Source of the DNA: Ancylobacter novellus DSM 506
GTDB taxonomy: Bacteria; Pseudomonadota; Alphaproteobacteria; Rhizobiales; Xanthobacteraceae
Length of the DNA: 64,000 nucleotides
NCBI RefSeq assembly: GCF_000092925.1
Contig: NC_014217.1
Location: 1,984,001 to 2,048,000 of the forward strand
Direction of reading: 5' to 3'
Shown here: positions 36,737 to 46,072 of the stretch, in pieces
Layout of the letters: every line of letters starts with the position of its first letter
Position numbering within the stretch: position 1 is the first letter of the stretch
Position numbers and translations under genes: made by a program
Notes under the pieces: model-generated
Databases searched by the model: none
What the model saw: the letters and a program-made list of their open reading frames with translations, nothing else
Told to the model about the DNA's origin: nothing

Positions 36737-39694
36737 CTAGAGACCGAGGCCACGGCTGCGGTCGAAGTCGATGCCGCGGCTGCGGGCAAGCTCTCGGCCT
36801 AGACTGCGTCCGGTTTCAAAGCTGATGCCGAGTTCCTTCTTGCGAGCGGCGAGCAGGGATTCGAGCTGCGGGTCGCGCTCTAGGCTCCGCGCCATATCGC
36901 CCATCTGGATGCGCGTCGCCTTGTAGCCGGAGTAGTTGCCTTGCGCGTACTGGTGCTGATGCTGTCGGTCGAGCTTCTGCCAGCGCTCGACGAAGCGATC
37001 GGCGCGGCGCTCCGGGTCGGTACGGATTTCGGTTTCAAGCTGGAGGGCGCGGATAGTGCGATTGAGCTTGCCGTCGGCGGCCTCGTGCACCAGCGCCGGG
37101 TTCTTCTCATAGGCGGCCTCCGCATCGCGCCAGCCATGGGGCCGCAACTCCTCGAACGCCTTGCGAGCATCGCTGAGCTCGCGCAGTTGCTCAGGCGTGC
37201 CCTGGCCGGTCGCATCGGCCGTGGTGAGGATCGCATCCCACGCCCGGGCATGCCGGACGAGCGCGCGGGTTCGCGCCCGCCGCAGCAGCGCCTCCGGATC
37301 CTCAGGAACCTCCCGGGCGAGCTGCTCGGCTTTGTTCCCGAGCTTTTCGCGCAGGGCTGGCGCTTCCCGTGCAATGTCGACGGACGGCTTTAGCGTATCG
37401 ACGAGGTACCGCAGCTTTTCCGGCACCTTGCGCACCATCTCGACGACGCGCTGGCGGAAGGTGATGCCCCGCCGCTCGGCATAGTCCTGCGCCGGATCGG
37501 ACCGCTCGTAGTCCGACGCCATGTCCTTGGCCCGGTCACGCGACAGGGTGCGCACCAGACGGTCCCCGTCCGCGAAGTCGTCCCGGCCATAGTGCAGCTC
37601 CATGCCGTCGCGGTGGCGCGACAGCGCGACATAGCTGGAATGGGCATCCAGGCCGGGCGTCGCCAGCACATGTGTGCGGTCGACCGTCATTCCCTGCGCC
37701 TTGTGGATGGTGGCGGCATAGCCATGGTCGATACGGTCATATTCCTTCAGATCGAAGGAGACGGATCGGCCATCATCGGTGCGCACCGACATGGACTGCG
37801 CGCTGACATGCTCGAGGGTGCCGAGCGTGCCGTTCTTTACCCCGAGCCCGCGCTCATTCTGCAGGAACATGACACGGTCGCCGCTGGCAAAGGAACGCTC
37901 CCCGCGCTCCACGGTGACACGCACCTCCTCACTAAGCCCGCCGGCCTCACGCATCCGCTGGCGGGCGGCCTGGTTGAGGGCGCGCACCTCGTCATTGGTA
38001 TGGGTGAGAATGATGCGGCTACGGTCTGGTGCGGCCTGGCGGTCACGATCCCAGCGGTCGATCAGCTCGCCGCGCGCCTGCTCCCGCGTTTGAGCGGCAT
38101 GCACCATGCCGTTTCGGTCATAGGCCTGGATCGCATCGCCAATCCGGCCGGTCGCGAGATCGCGCGTAGCATCGCGCTGCCAGTCCGCGCGCTGGCGGCG
38201 TATCTCGCTGATCTCTGCCCCGCCATGGCGCTCAACGAGCGAGCGGAAGGCCGCGCCCGCCTCGATGGATTGCAGCTGCTGCGGATCGCCGACCAGCACC
38301 ACCTTGGCGCCGACGTCTGCGGCATGGGAGAGCACGCGCTCCAGCTGGCGCGTGCCGACCATGCCGGCCTCGTCGATCACCAGAACATCGCGTGAGGTGA
38401 GCAGATCCCGGCCTTGCCCCCAGCCATGTTCGAGGCTGGCGATCGTTCGGGACGCGATGCCCGACCCGCTCTCCAGGTTCTCAGCCGCGATGCCGGACAG
38501 CGCGACGCCGCGAACCTCCAGGCCGGCCGCCTCCCAGGCCTCGCGCGCGACACCCAGCATGGCGCTCTTCCCCGTCCCGGCATAGCCGACGACGATGCCC
38601 AGATCGCGCGTGCCGGTGATGTGCGCCAGCGCGTCGGACTGCTCAACGGACAGCACAAGACCGCGCTGCTCGGCACGCGCCAGAGCCGCCTTCCTGTCGC
38701 CATCCCTCACCGCGTGGCGCTCGCGCTCCGCCATGAGGTCGGCAGCCCTATGTAGGCGCTGCTCAGCTTCGATCATCTGGCGCGTGGTGAAGCGGTCCTC
38801 GCCGCGTCCGTCCTTGCCGAGTTCGACGAGATTGGGCTCACGGCCCATCGCGCCCATCACATCGTTGAACTGATCGATGCCGTCGCTGTGGCGGTGCGCG
38901 AAGCGCGCCATGTCACGCCGGGTGAAGGTCGATTGCTGATGCGTGATGGCGTCCAGTGCTAGTGCCGGGTCGGCGAGGATGCGCGCGCCATTGCCGCGCG
39001 CAATCTCGCGTTGAACCTCGGCCCGATCGGCTGCCCCGATCCCCTCTCTTTCTATGCGTTGCGCGGGCGCGCCGATCTGGCTCTGCGGCTCCAGCGCGAT
39101 GCCTTGCGCTTCCAGGCTGCGATGATCGATGCGTGCGTCGATGTCGAGTTCGGCCAGCCGCTCATTGGCGAATTCGGCCCAACGTTCGCGCCAGCGCTCG
39201 ACCATCTCGGTCGCGTTCCACTCCCGAACCTTCGGGCCGAAGCCGTCCTCGTCCGCCGAGCGCATGGTCAGCATGACATGGGCATGGGGTTTGGCCATGC
39301 CGTCCTCGCCAATATCCCAATGCACATTGAGATCGGCGATCATCCCGAGATCGACGAACTCCGCCTGGACGAAATCACGGGCGAGCGCGATGCCTTGGCG
39401 CTCCGTCATCTCACGCGGCAGGGCGAACTCGACCTCGCGGGCGAGCTGCGCGTCCTTGCGGACCTCGAAGGCTTCGACATCGTTCCAGAGCCGCTCGCGG
39501 TCGCGCCACGCCTCGGGTGCCCCATCTGGCAGCAGAACCTCGGAATGCACCACGCCACGCTTACCGGAGAAGTCCTGGATGCGATCGATGCGCGCGTCGC
39601 GCAGCCGCGAGGCCGAGCGATAAGCTGCGGACGCCACCGCGCTGGAGCCGGCCTTGCGGCCGATGACCTTGACGTGAAGATGATAGATCGCCAT
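36737..39694 (-). CDS. traA: TraA relaxase-helicase (MobA/MobL N terminus, RecD-like helicase)
   Basis: The 985-residue protein has an N-terminal MobA/MobL relaxase domain (about 1-240): tyrosine region AVASAAYRSASRLRDAR and metal-binding histidines H125, H137 and H139 (NVHWDIGEDG, KPHAHVMLTM). A superfamily I helicase follows, with Walker A GYAGTGKSAML at 370-380, VLVIDEAGMVGTRQLERVL and later GYAATIHKAQGMTVDRTHVL. TraA of Ti plasmids has the same layout; it nicks oriT and unwinds DNA for conjugation. The gene is divergent from traC/traD across the oriT, exactly as on Ti plasmids. Full length, no missing motif seen. Confidence 0.93.
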   Translation of the reverse strand: MAIYHLHVKVIGRKAGSSAVASAAYRSASRLRDARIDRIQDFSGKRGVVHSEVLLPDGAPEAWRDRERLWNDVEAFEVRKDAQLAREVEFALPREMTERQGIALARDFVQAEFVDLGMIADLNVHWDIGEDGMAKPHAHVMLTMRSADEDGFGPKVREWNATEMVERWRERWAEFANERLAELDIDARIDHRSLEAQGIALEPQSQIGAPAQRIEREGIGAADRAEVQREIARGNGARILADPALALDAITHQQSTFTRRDMARFAHRHSDGIDQFNDVMGAMGREPNLVELGKDGRGEDRFTTRQMIEAEQRLHRAADLMAERERHAVRDGDRKAALARAEQRGLVLSVEQSDALAHITGTRDLGIVVGYAGTGKSAMLGVAREAWEAAGLEVRGVALSGIAAENLESGSGIASRTIASLEHGWGQGRDLLTSRDVLVIDEAGMVGTRQLERVLSHAADVGAKVVLVGDPQQLQSIEAGAAFRSLVERHGGAEISEIRRQRADWQRDATRDLATGRIGDAIQAYDRNGMVHAAQTREQARGELIDRWDRDRQAAPDRSRIILTHTNDEVRALNQAARQRMREAGGLSEEVRVTVERGERSFASGDRVMFLQNERGLGVKNGTLGTLEHVSAQSMSVRTDDGRSVSFDLKEYDRIDHGYAATIHKAQGMTVDRTHVLATPGLDAHSSYVALSRHRDGMELHYGRDDFADGDRLVRTLSRDRAKDMASDYERSDPAQDYAERRGITFRQRVVEMVRKVPEKLRYLVDTLKPSVDIAREAPALREKLGNKAEQLAREVPEDPEALLRRARTRALVRHARAWDAILTTADATGQGTPEQLRELSDARKAFEELRPHGWRDAEAAYEKNPALVHEAADGKLNRTIRALQLETEIRTDPERRADRFVERWQKLDRQHQHQYAQGNYSGYKATRIQMGDMARSLERDPQLESLLAARKKELGISFETGRSLGRELARSRGIDFDRSRGLGL

Positions 39695-39724
39695 CGCGAT
39701 CCGAACATCAGCACGGCGAAGCGC

Positions 39725-39754
39725 ACGTCGGAACGACGTATAAGCGCGCCCTCC
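39725..39754. other. oriT of the RSF1010/pTi (MOBQ) type
   Basis: ACGTCG-GAA-CGACGT (39725-39739) is an inverted repeat next to TAAGCGCGCCCTCC (39741-39754). The latter differs by one base from the RSF1010-type nick region (consensus TAAGTGCGCCCT from memory). The nick would fall between 39748 and 39749 on the plus strand. It sits between divergent traA and traC/traD, the position of oriT in Ti plasmids. Confidence 0.8.
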
Positions 39755-39866
39755 CTCGAAAAAATCTCGGGAGCGACGAGCCCATCTCAGTCTGTCCCGG
39801 CAACATTACAGCCACGGCGAACACGCTCAACTATCATTACTCCATCGACTGCTGATGGAGGTGACC

Positions 39867-40193
39867 ATGCGCAAACCACGGGACTTCGACGCGGAGCTGA
39901 AGGCGCTCGAAGACAAGGCACGAGAGCTCAAGACCCGTAAGGTACAGCAGCTCGGCGATCTGGTGATCGCCACCGGCGCCGACGCGCTAACGGCGGAGGA
40001 ACTGGCCGGCGCACTGCTGGTGCTCGCCGAGACCAAGGACCTCGGCAGGAGGGAGGCGTGGGCGCGACGGGGCGCGGCGTTCTTTCACGGCAGGTCACGC
40101 CGATCTGCACCAGCATCTGAACGCGACGCGGTCAGCACTTCGGCGCAACCGGGCGGCACGCAACCGCCATCAGGCGGCACGGGCCCGGCATGA
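39867..40193 (+). CDS. traC: TraC-like conjugal transfer accessory protein
   Basis: The 108-residue protein has KPRDFDAELKALEDKARELK then KVQQLGDLVIATGADAL, which resembles TraC of Ti plasmids and similar mobilisable elements. These help relaxosome assembly at oriT. A GGAGGTG ribosome site supports ATG 39867. From about residue 72 the tail (SRRSAPASERD and onward) is unlike the family, while the next frame reads in a coding-like manner; a frameshift near 40080 that joins it to the TraD gene is possible. Confidence 0.7.
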   Translation: MRKPRDFDAELKALEDKARELKTRKVQQLGDLVIATGADALTAEELAGALLVLAETKDLGRREAWARRGAAFFHGRSRRSAPASERDAVSTSAQPGGTQPPSGGTGPA

Positions 40194-40194
40194 C

Positions 40195-40422
40195 ATGCGG
40201 GACTGGCAGGTCGAGCGCCGCAGGCGCACGCGGCACCTCATCGAACTCGGCGGGCTCGTGGTCAAGTCGGGGGTAGTTGAATTGACCGGCGACGATCGCG
40301 CCGTCATCTATGGCGCGCTGCTCTGGATGGCGAACAAGCTCAGAAGTGAGGAGAGCGAACAAGCGCGCGCCCTTTGGAAAGCCAAGGGAACGCAGGCGTT
40401 CGAAGAAGGCCGCCACGAGTGA
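40195..40422 (+). CDS. traD: TraD-like conjugal transfer protein
   Basis: The 75-residue protein has RRTRHLIELGGLVVKSGVVE and AVIYGALLWMANKLRSE, which match the TraD accessory family of Ti-type plasmids (the IELGGLVVKAGL phrase). ATG 40195 is the call, but the frame stays open upstream, reading ADLHQHLNATRSALRRNR, so the true start may be earlier or belong to a frameshifted TraC-TraD unit. It is small and basic, consistent with a relaxosome helper. A hairpin (GTGGCGG at 40428-40434 with CCGCCAC at 40447-40453) follows the stop. Confidence 0.7.
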   Translation: MRDWQVERRRRTRHLIELGGLVVKSGVVELTGDDRAVIYGALLWMANKLRSEESEQARALWKAKGTQAFEEGRHE

Positions 40423-40621
40423 AAACTGTGGCGGTCCCGACCATAGCCGCCACTCCACAGCGCTTTTAGCGACGTCCGCTGTGCGCTCGCATTTCCGCCG
40501 TTCAGCCCATCACACACGAACTCTAAAGCAGTCGTTTTTCGAGGAGGGGCTCCGCGACTACCGGTTGCGGAAGCGATCGCTGGAGACAGACGAATAAGAG
40601 AAACATAATGTGACACGATCG

Positions 40622-40969
40622 CTATGTGAGGGGATCGTCCTGTTCCGCGATTAAAGCTGCAGGGGCGGTCACCAAAGCGATCCGGGGTTTCCGTCCGGCT
40701 TCGTGGAGCCATATATCGACGATCTTCGCGTCGTCACTTGCGGGCAACGGGTTGGCGCTGCGGACTTTGAAGGTGGTCGGTAGATTGACCGAGTTCCCGA
40801 ACACCAGCGCATGCTGCTTGGGCAGCGTTGGAAGCCGACGGAGCACCCCTCCCGATATCGACGGCGACATCTGACGGATCTGCGACAGGCCGTCGGGATT
40901 TTGGATGCGATGCACGACAAAATTTGAGCACCGTGACAGCACCGTCTTCGACAGCTCGCTGGGCCGTGG
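40622..40969 (-). pseudogene. HerA-like ATPase remnant (C-terminal fragment)
   Basis: A minus-strand frame holds RPSELSKTVLSRCSNFVVHR, then RIQNPDGLSQIRQMSPSISG and LPKQHALVFGNSVNLPTTFK. This is the C-terminal section of HerA-type (DUF87) hexameric ATPases, as used in SIR2-HerA and related defence modules. No Walker A or B region is present; the frame loses similarity before about 40969. It ends in the normal C-terminal phrase DDAKIVDIW plus a tail. It is a leftover of a deleted gene. Confidence 0.75.
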
Positions 40970-41068
40970 GACGCGACAGGGTCGGAGCTGCTCGAGGCCC
41001 TCATCAAGAAATACAAGGAGGATCGCGCGGGCAAGGCCGCCCCAACGCCTGCGCCGCGTGTCCACTGA
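40958..41068 (+). pseudogene. Unrecognised C-terminal gene tail
   Basis: A plus-strand frame reads WDATGSELLEALIKKYKEDR then AGKAAPTPAPRVH and stops. It looks like a real charged C terminus fused to nothing, lying antisense-adjacent to the HerA remnant. With it, it suggests deletion debris at the edge of the Qat cluster. I do not recognise the parent family. Confidence 0.3.
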
Positions 41069-41087
41069 GGAATAACCGACAGCGCGG

Positions 41088-41834
41088 CTAGCCGACCAAA
41101 GTCCGCAGATTTTCTAGGACCTGACTCGAGGCGTCGGCATGCGACAGCCCATACGCCGCGGCGAAAGCCATGACACTCTCTCTTGCGTTTGATGGCGTGG
41201 AAGACTTTCCATTGGTCTCCGAAAACGGGCCGTCCGTTTCCGTGAGCACCTTCTCGAGCGGCACTTCCGCGGCGAATATCTCCTTGCTCTTCGGCTTTGC
41301 CATCATCTGCGCGTTCACGGAGAACCAACAGCCCAACTCTACCGCACGCCTCGCTTCGGAGCGGGTGCCAGAGAACCAGTGAAGAACCACTTGATTTCCC
41401 GAGCCTGCCAGTCGGCGTTCAACCATGTCAAGGACTTCCGTCGTCGCCCGCACACTATGCACCGACAGGATCTTTGGTTCGCCGCTAACGCACGCGTCGA
41501 GGATGCGCCCAAACACTTCTCGCTGCTGCGGCATGGAGCGAAAGAACCGAGGCCCGGCGTCCAGTCCGACCTCGCCGACATAGCGGGTCAGCGGTAGGAG
41601 CTTCTCGAAGAGATCGATCTCTCGGCCATTGCTTGCGACGAGTTGCGGGTGGAGGCCCAACGCGGCGCGCACATGTCTCGTCTTGGACGCGAGTTCCTCA
41701 TTCCTTCGCCACGCGCGCGGCGTCGTGGTAACGGCCAGCGTGAAAATCCCCAGGTCATCGCACTCTCGGACCTTGGCCTCGAAATCGGGGAAAAGGTCGA
41801 GATGACAGTGGAAGTCGACAAGCTTATCGCTCAC
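41088..41834 (-). CDS. qatD: QatD: TatD-family DNase of the Qat system
   Basis: The 248-residue metal-dependent nuclease has the TatD motifs VDFHCHLD (HxH), GEVGLDAG (Glu), ILSVHSVRA, VVLHWFSGTR and TETDGPFSETN (Asp). TatD enzymes are 3'-5' DNases. In the Qat defence system a TatD-like protein is the fourth gene, after QatC, and here it overlaps qatC by 11 bp. It is thus the likely nuclease effector or processing enzyme of the module. All metal ligands are present. Confidence 0.88.
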   Translation of the reverse strand: MSDKLVDFHCHLDLFPDFEAKVRECDDLGIFTLAVTTTPRAWRRNEELASKTRHVRAALGLHPQLVASNGREIDLFEKLLPLTRYVGEVGLDAGPRFFRSMPQQREVFGRILDACVSGEPKILSVHSVRATTEVLDMVERRLAGSGNQVVLHWFSGTRSEARRAVELGCWFSVNAQMMAKPKSKEIFAAEVPLEKVLTETDGPFSETNGKSSTPSNARESVMAFAAAYGLSHADASSQVLENLRTLVG

Positions 41835-43218
41835 GTATCAGGTCCGATGAGTAGGTGACGACCCCATCCACAACGGGAGCGACTTCGGCCATGCCTCGCT
41901 CATACACCGAGACAAGTTCCGGGACGATATCCACGTCTTCCACGAGACGTCCGGGCACATAGACCAATACCTTCGCGATTTCGGGTTTGGACCGCAGCCG
42001 TGCGAGTGCGAATTGAAACCCTCGCACCTGCTTCCCTTCTGCGGTGTGCGTGTTGCGCGGCTGAGCGGCCAGGTCTGGAACCGAGTAGTCGGTGGCGTCC
42101 TTGACGGCCCACGACGCCTTGAGGAGCGCCCCCTTCCTGATGATGCAGGGAAGGCAATAGCCGCAGTGGTCCTTCCCTTGGTTCCATCTTTTGCTCGCGG
42201 GATGCGCGCACGAGCTCGAAAGAGGAGACAAGGCCTCGAGTACGGTCTGGTTTGCGCATTCGGAGACCATCTCGCCTTTGGTTTTCGCCCAGTAGGGATT
42301 AACGACGGTCGCCGGAATCCCTAGCGTCTTCAGAAGCTCGTTCCAACGGTGGATGTAGAAGGGATGCGTCGTCCTTGTGCTGTTACTGCCGAGACGTGTT
42401 GAGTCGAGTGGTACGTTGAGGGAGATGAGGCCGTTCTCCGGGACCCGAAGCTCGAACGATCGCCCGAATCCTGACCCCGCGGCTGCCCCCAGCGAGAAGA
42501 ACAGGAACGACCTGCCTCTCGTGGTGTCCTCTGAACCGACACCGGGAACGAGTTGCTTCGGGATCGTCAGTCCAAGCCGAACGCGGGCAAGCCCTCCCTG
42601 CCGGACGAAAGTCTTCCCCAATGCGTCGAACAGCCTGCGCTGCGGCCCGCTGACTGCGCCGTCTCCGCCATGGCTGGCGAACAAAGGCGTACGACCCCTA
42701 TCCAGCAGATCGACGGCGCCGATGAGGCTGTCCAATCCGCCCGAAAAAAGCGACACGCAATCGAACTGGCGTGCGGTGCCATGAAGCGATGACGCCATGT
42801 CGCCCGGACGACGATCGGGAGGAGACTCCCTGAACGAAAGCTCCCACCGGTCGCCCGTCAAGAAGCGCAGCATGCGCTTAAGGAGAGGCGCTGCGGCGTT
42901 CCAAACCGCCGGATCCGCGACCGGGACCACGATCTTGATCTCGCGTGTCCACGCGTCCTGTGCCGTCTGCCATCGGGAAATGCGGGTGTCGGCCGCATGC
43001 ACGATCGCCGCGACGATCAGCAGATCGACCGCGGTTGGCGTTGCCGGAGTTCCGAACGCGGCGATTTTCGCCAGCGCGCCCTGCAGGCCGAACCTTAGCT
43101 TCCCGTTGGGATCCAACAGGTCGACTGCGGTGCAGACCTCGTCGTCCCGCAGATCCGGCAGGTAGCCGTCATGCGGACCGAGGATGGCGTTGATCACGTA
43201 CTTCGTCATCGCTGTCAC
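41824..43218 (-). CDS. qatC: QatC: QueC-like protein of the Qat system
   Basis: The 464-residue protein has the PP-loop motif SGGLDS at residues 159-164, as in QueC-type ATP pyrophosphatases that make 7-cyano-7-deazaguanine. A Cys cluster follows in the C-terminal half: Cys in SSCAHPASK, then CGYCLPCII, matching the zinc site of QueC. In Qat it is suspected to modify DNA or a protein with a deazaguanine-like or amide chemistry; the reaction is not established. The N-terminal 150 residues are extra to QueC. Start overlaps the qatB stop. Confidence 0.9.
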   Translation of the reverse strand: MTAMTKYVINAILGPHDGYLPDLRDDEVCTAVDLLDPNGKLRFGLQGALAKIAAFGTPATPTAVDLLIVAAIVHAADTRISRWQTAQDAWTREIKIVVPVADPAVWNAAAPLLKRMLRFLTGDRWELSFRESPPDRRPGDMASSLHGTARQFDCVSLFSGGLDSLIGAVDLLDRGRTPLFASHGGDGAVSGPQRRLFDALGKTFVRQGGLARVRLGLTIPKQLVPGVGSEDTTRGRSFLFFSLGAAAGSGFGRSFELRVPENGLISLNVPLDSTRLGSNSTRTTHPFYIHRWNELLKTLGIPATVVNPYWAKTKGEMVSECANQTVLEALSPLSSSCAHPASKRWNQGKDHCGYCLPCIIRKGALLKASWAVKDATDYSVPDLAAQPRNTHTAEGKQVRGFQFALARLRSKPEIAKVLVYVPGRLVEDVDIVPELVSVYERGMAEVAPVVDGVVTYSSDLIRER

Positions 43219-44093
43219 TCGTCTTCGTCCGACCCGAGCACCGTCAGTGCGCGCTCGTAGATCCGGTCGATGGTTGAGCGGATCTTGTCCCGGTCAAAAA
43301 TGCCGCCGACCTTCGACATGGCGTTCTTGACCGCTCCTTCGACATATCCGCGCACTTCGCCTTTCACCGCCTCGACCTCCGCCACGGATCCGGGGAGCAC
43401 GATCACCTTCGTACCGATGGCGTTGACGATCCGGTTGTCGATCGTACCCACGATGAAGCGCTCGATCAGAAGGTTGATGGTCTCAACCGACGGCTTCTCC
43501 AGATCGGCTCCGGTCCCTTCGATCTCATCGACGGCCTGTGAGTAGGCCTCCCGATTCATTGCCTCGTCCAGGTCTCCCCCGTCGCCGCAGACGAAGTCGA
43601 CCAGCGAGGCGTAGATCTCTCGAAGCGACCTCTGTGCGAGGGCATCAAGGCGCAGCCTGCGCACGACCTCGCGGATGCCATCCCTCGACGCGTCGAGGAG
43701 AAGGTCTCCGAGCCTGGATGCGGCGCCCGCGCTGGCCGCCGACATCCGCCTGGCAGCGGCCGCGCTTCCGCCACCTCCGCGGCTGACGTATGCACCAATC
43801 GACCGCCGGACCCCAGACGAGCGATCACCGCCGCCGTCTCCTTCCGAATGGGACGACCGAATGTGCTTGTTGAACAGTGTCCTGCCCGAACGGAACTGGG
43901 CAGTCGCCGGGGGCTCCTCCTTCTTCAGCTCAGGCTGGCCGTTGGAGGGCGACGCTTCCGGTGAAGTCGTAGGAGGGGCGCCTCCGGAGGCCGCAGGAGC
44001 GGGCCCGTCACCGCCGCTGTCCAACCATGTCGGGATGAGGGGATTGCCGTTGCGGCCGCCTTCGAACGGCGTCGAGGTGCCCATGTCAGTCAC
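43215..44093 (-). CDS. qatB: QatB of the Qat system
   Basis: The 292-residue protein starts with GTSTPFEGGRNGNPLIPTWL, then a Pro/Ser/Gly-rich disordered stretch to about residue 80. A folded region follows with RSGRTLFNKHIRSSHSEGDG and helical segments near GDLLLDASRDGIREVVRRLR and VVRRLRLDALAQRSLREIYA. It resembles QatB in position and in its opening (STSxPFxGGxxxNPLIPTWL). It shows no enzymatic motif. It overlaps the qatA stop by 8 bp and the qatC start by 4 bp, so translation is likely coupled. Confidence 0.82.
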   Translation of the reverse strand: MTDMGTSTPFEGGRNGNPLIPTWLDSGGDGPAPAASGGAPPTTSPEASPSNGQPELKKEEPPATAQFRSGRTLFNKHIRSSHSEGDGGGDRSSGVRRSIGAYVSRGGGGSAAAARRMSAASAGAASRLGDLLLDASRDGIREVVRRLRLDALAQRSLREIYASLVDFVCGDGGDLDEAMNREAYSQAVDEIEGTGADLEKPSVETINLLIERFIVGTIDNRIVNAIGTKVIVLPGSVAEVEAVKGEVRGYVEGAVKNAMSKVGGIFDRDKIRSTIDRIYERALTVLGSDEDE

Positions 44094-46072
44094 CCGCCTC
44101 GGCCGTCAGCGAGAGTGCTCGACCCAGACGCGTGCTGCCGTCTTTCCGCCAGCGATCTCGGATGGCGGCGAACCTTTCTTTGGCGGTTCCGCTGACGACG
44201 ACGCTGTCGAAGGCGGACGCCGCCCAGGCGCCAAGGTTGCCCACGGGAAGCTCGCCGAGTGTCTCGACCAGACGCAACTGGAAGCCCGGATGGGTTTCGA
44301 CGATCACGCCGAGACCGTGCGTGCAGCCAGGCCTTTGCTGAAGGTCCTTCTCGACGAGAAGCGCGCTCCTCAAGCTGACGAACAAGGTCTCGACGTCTCC
44401 CAGATCCAAGCCCTTAATTTCCTGCTTCACGCTTGCTGCGGAGTAGCTTGAACCTGAGAGTTTCTCGAGAAGGCCACGCAACTGCGCCGACAGCGGCCGG
44501 CCCTTGCCGACGTAAGATCGCCGGTCATTGACCACGAACAGGTAGGGCGTGAGCTCCAGAGCCCCGATCGCCGGATCGACGTTGGCCCAGCGATGGATGT
44601 CCTCTCGAGTGAGCCAGCTCTCCACGAGACTGTCGGGCGCAGCGGCATCGCTTCCGTCCTCGGCCGCAGGTTTGTCTCCCGCGTCGGATGGGTCCGGGGC
44701 GCCTCCTCGCCGCGCTGCTTCCTCGAGAGCGCGGAGCGCGGGCGATTTGCCGTCTTGCGCAGCGGCCGCCGAAAGCGCGACGTGCTCGAAGACATCGGGG
44801 TGATACATCTCGACGAGCATCAACTTGGCCAGCACGTCCGGATCGATGGCGGTGCCGAAACCACGGGCTCGGGAGATGCGCAGCCGAAGGTTCAAGGCAT
44901 TGACGAAGCGTTTGACCTGACGTGGGTTGCCGTTGGCGCCGCGGGCGAGAACCGCGCTAATCCGGTCGGCCATCGCCACAGCCCTCGCGATCGCCGGCAC
45001 GTACTCGGCCCCAAGCGCCGCCTTCACATCGGCGTCCTCGATCGTCTCCCGGAGCCAAGGCCGCGACATTCGGTCTTTAGCGACGTCGAGCAGCTTGACG
45101 AATCCCGGGGAATCCTCGCCCGCCAACGTCCCGACCAACAGCATCGTGACGTAGATCCTGGTCTCGGTCTCACCCATCGCGGGGATTCGGAACGGGACCT
45201 GGATGAGCTTCTCGAGATAGGCCTTGGGATAGCCCTTCGACGGGCCTGTCTCTGGCAGATCCTTAAAATGTCGCCGGACGGCGTACTCGATCATCGCCTC
45301 GTCGGCGCCGATCACGAAGGCCGTCTTCGGCAGCGACACGAACAGCCTGATGGCCTCAAGGGTCTGGATCGCTGTCTCCGGGAGGCAGCGGTCGAGGTCG
45401 TCGACGAGCACCACCAGGCGAGTGACGCCCGCCTTCTTGATGAGTTCCTTGAAGGCTTTCTGGAACTGGCGGAGTTCCTCGGGGACCTTCTTGGAGTCTG
45501 GCTTTTCCCTCCAAACCTCTTTCAGCTCGGCGAGGGCCGCCTCACCGTTTTCCTTGGTCAGGAAGGTGGATGGATCCTCGATCTTGGCCTGAAAGGTCCC
45601 AATAAGCGCCGTGATCTGGTCGGGACTCGGCAGTCCCGTCGCCGCGTTGAAGGCCAGGCCGCCGGCGCGTTTCGCAACCTTCAACCAGTCGATCCGCTTC
45701 CAGACGTTAGCAACTTCTTCCTTCGCGGTCGTCATCAACGACCGCTCGGCGACAAGCTGTGTGACGACGCCTTCGATGAGGGCGATCTTGGCGTCCTCGA
45801 ATCCCTGGAATTCCCAGCCGTTGAAGCGGATGCAGAGACGACTGTCTTGGTGGGCGGAGCCATCCTTCTCGAACGCCGCTTCCACCATGTGGAGCACGCT
45901 CGACTTGCCCGCCCCCCCAATCCCCGTGCACTCCCACAGTGATTGCGTGTTCGTGGCCTGCGGTGATCAATTCGACGACGGTCGCTGCGATCGCCTCGTT
46001 GCGGAGCAGGTCGACACGGGTTTCCTGATCGATGATGTAGCCGACGTGCGCATCGTTCTCGACTGTCGTCAC
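44086..46072 (-). pseudogene. qatA: QatA: KAP-type P-loop ATPase, frameshifted in Walker A
   Basis: The gene is in two frames. The 5' part starts at ATG 46072 (MTTVENDAHVGYIIDQETRV) and reads TVGVHGDWGGG at the P-loop, then breaks. The 3' part continues from about 45911 and gives the rest of the KAP ATPase: IRFNGWEFQGFEDAKIALIE, then LVVLVDDLDRCLPETAIQTL (Walker B). The switch lies at seven G (plus-strand C at 45912-45918). With six G it would read GDWGAGKSSVLHMVE, a perfect Walker A, and give about 661 residues. QatA should drive the Qat module. As read, it is inactive unless slippage or +1 frameshifting restores it; a sequencing error is the main alternative. Confidence 0.85.
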
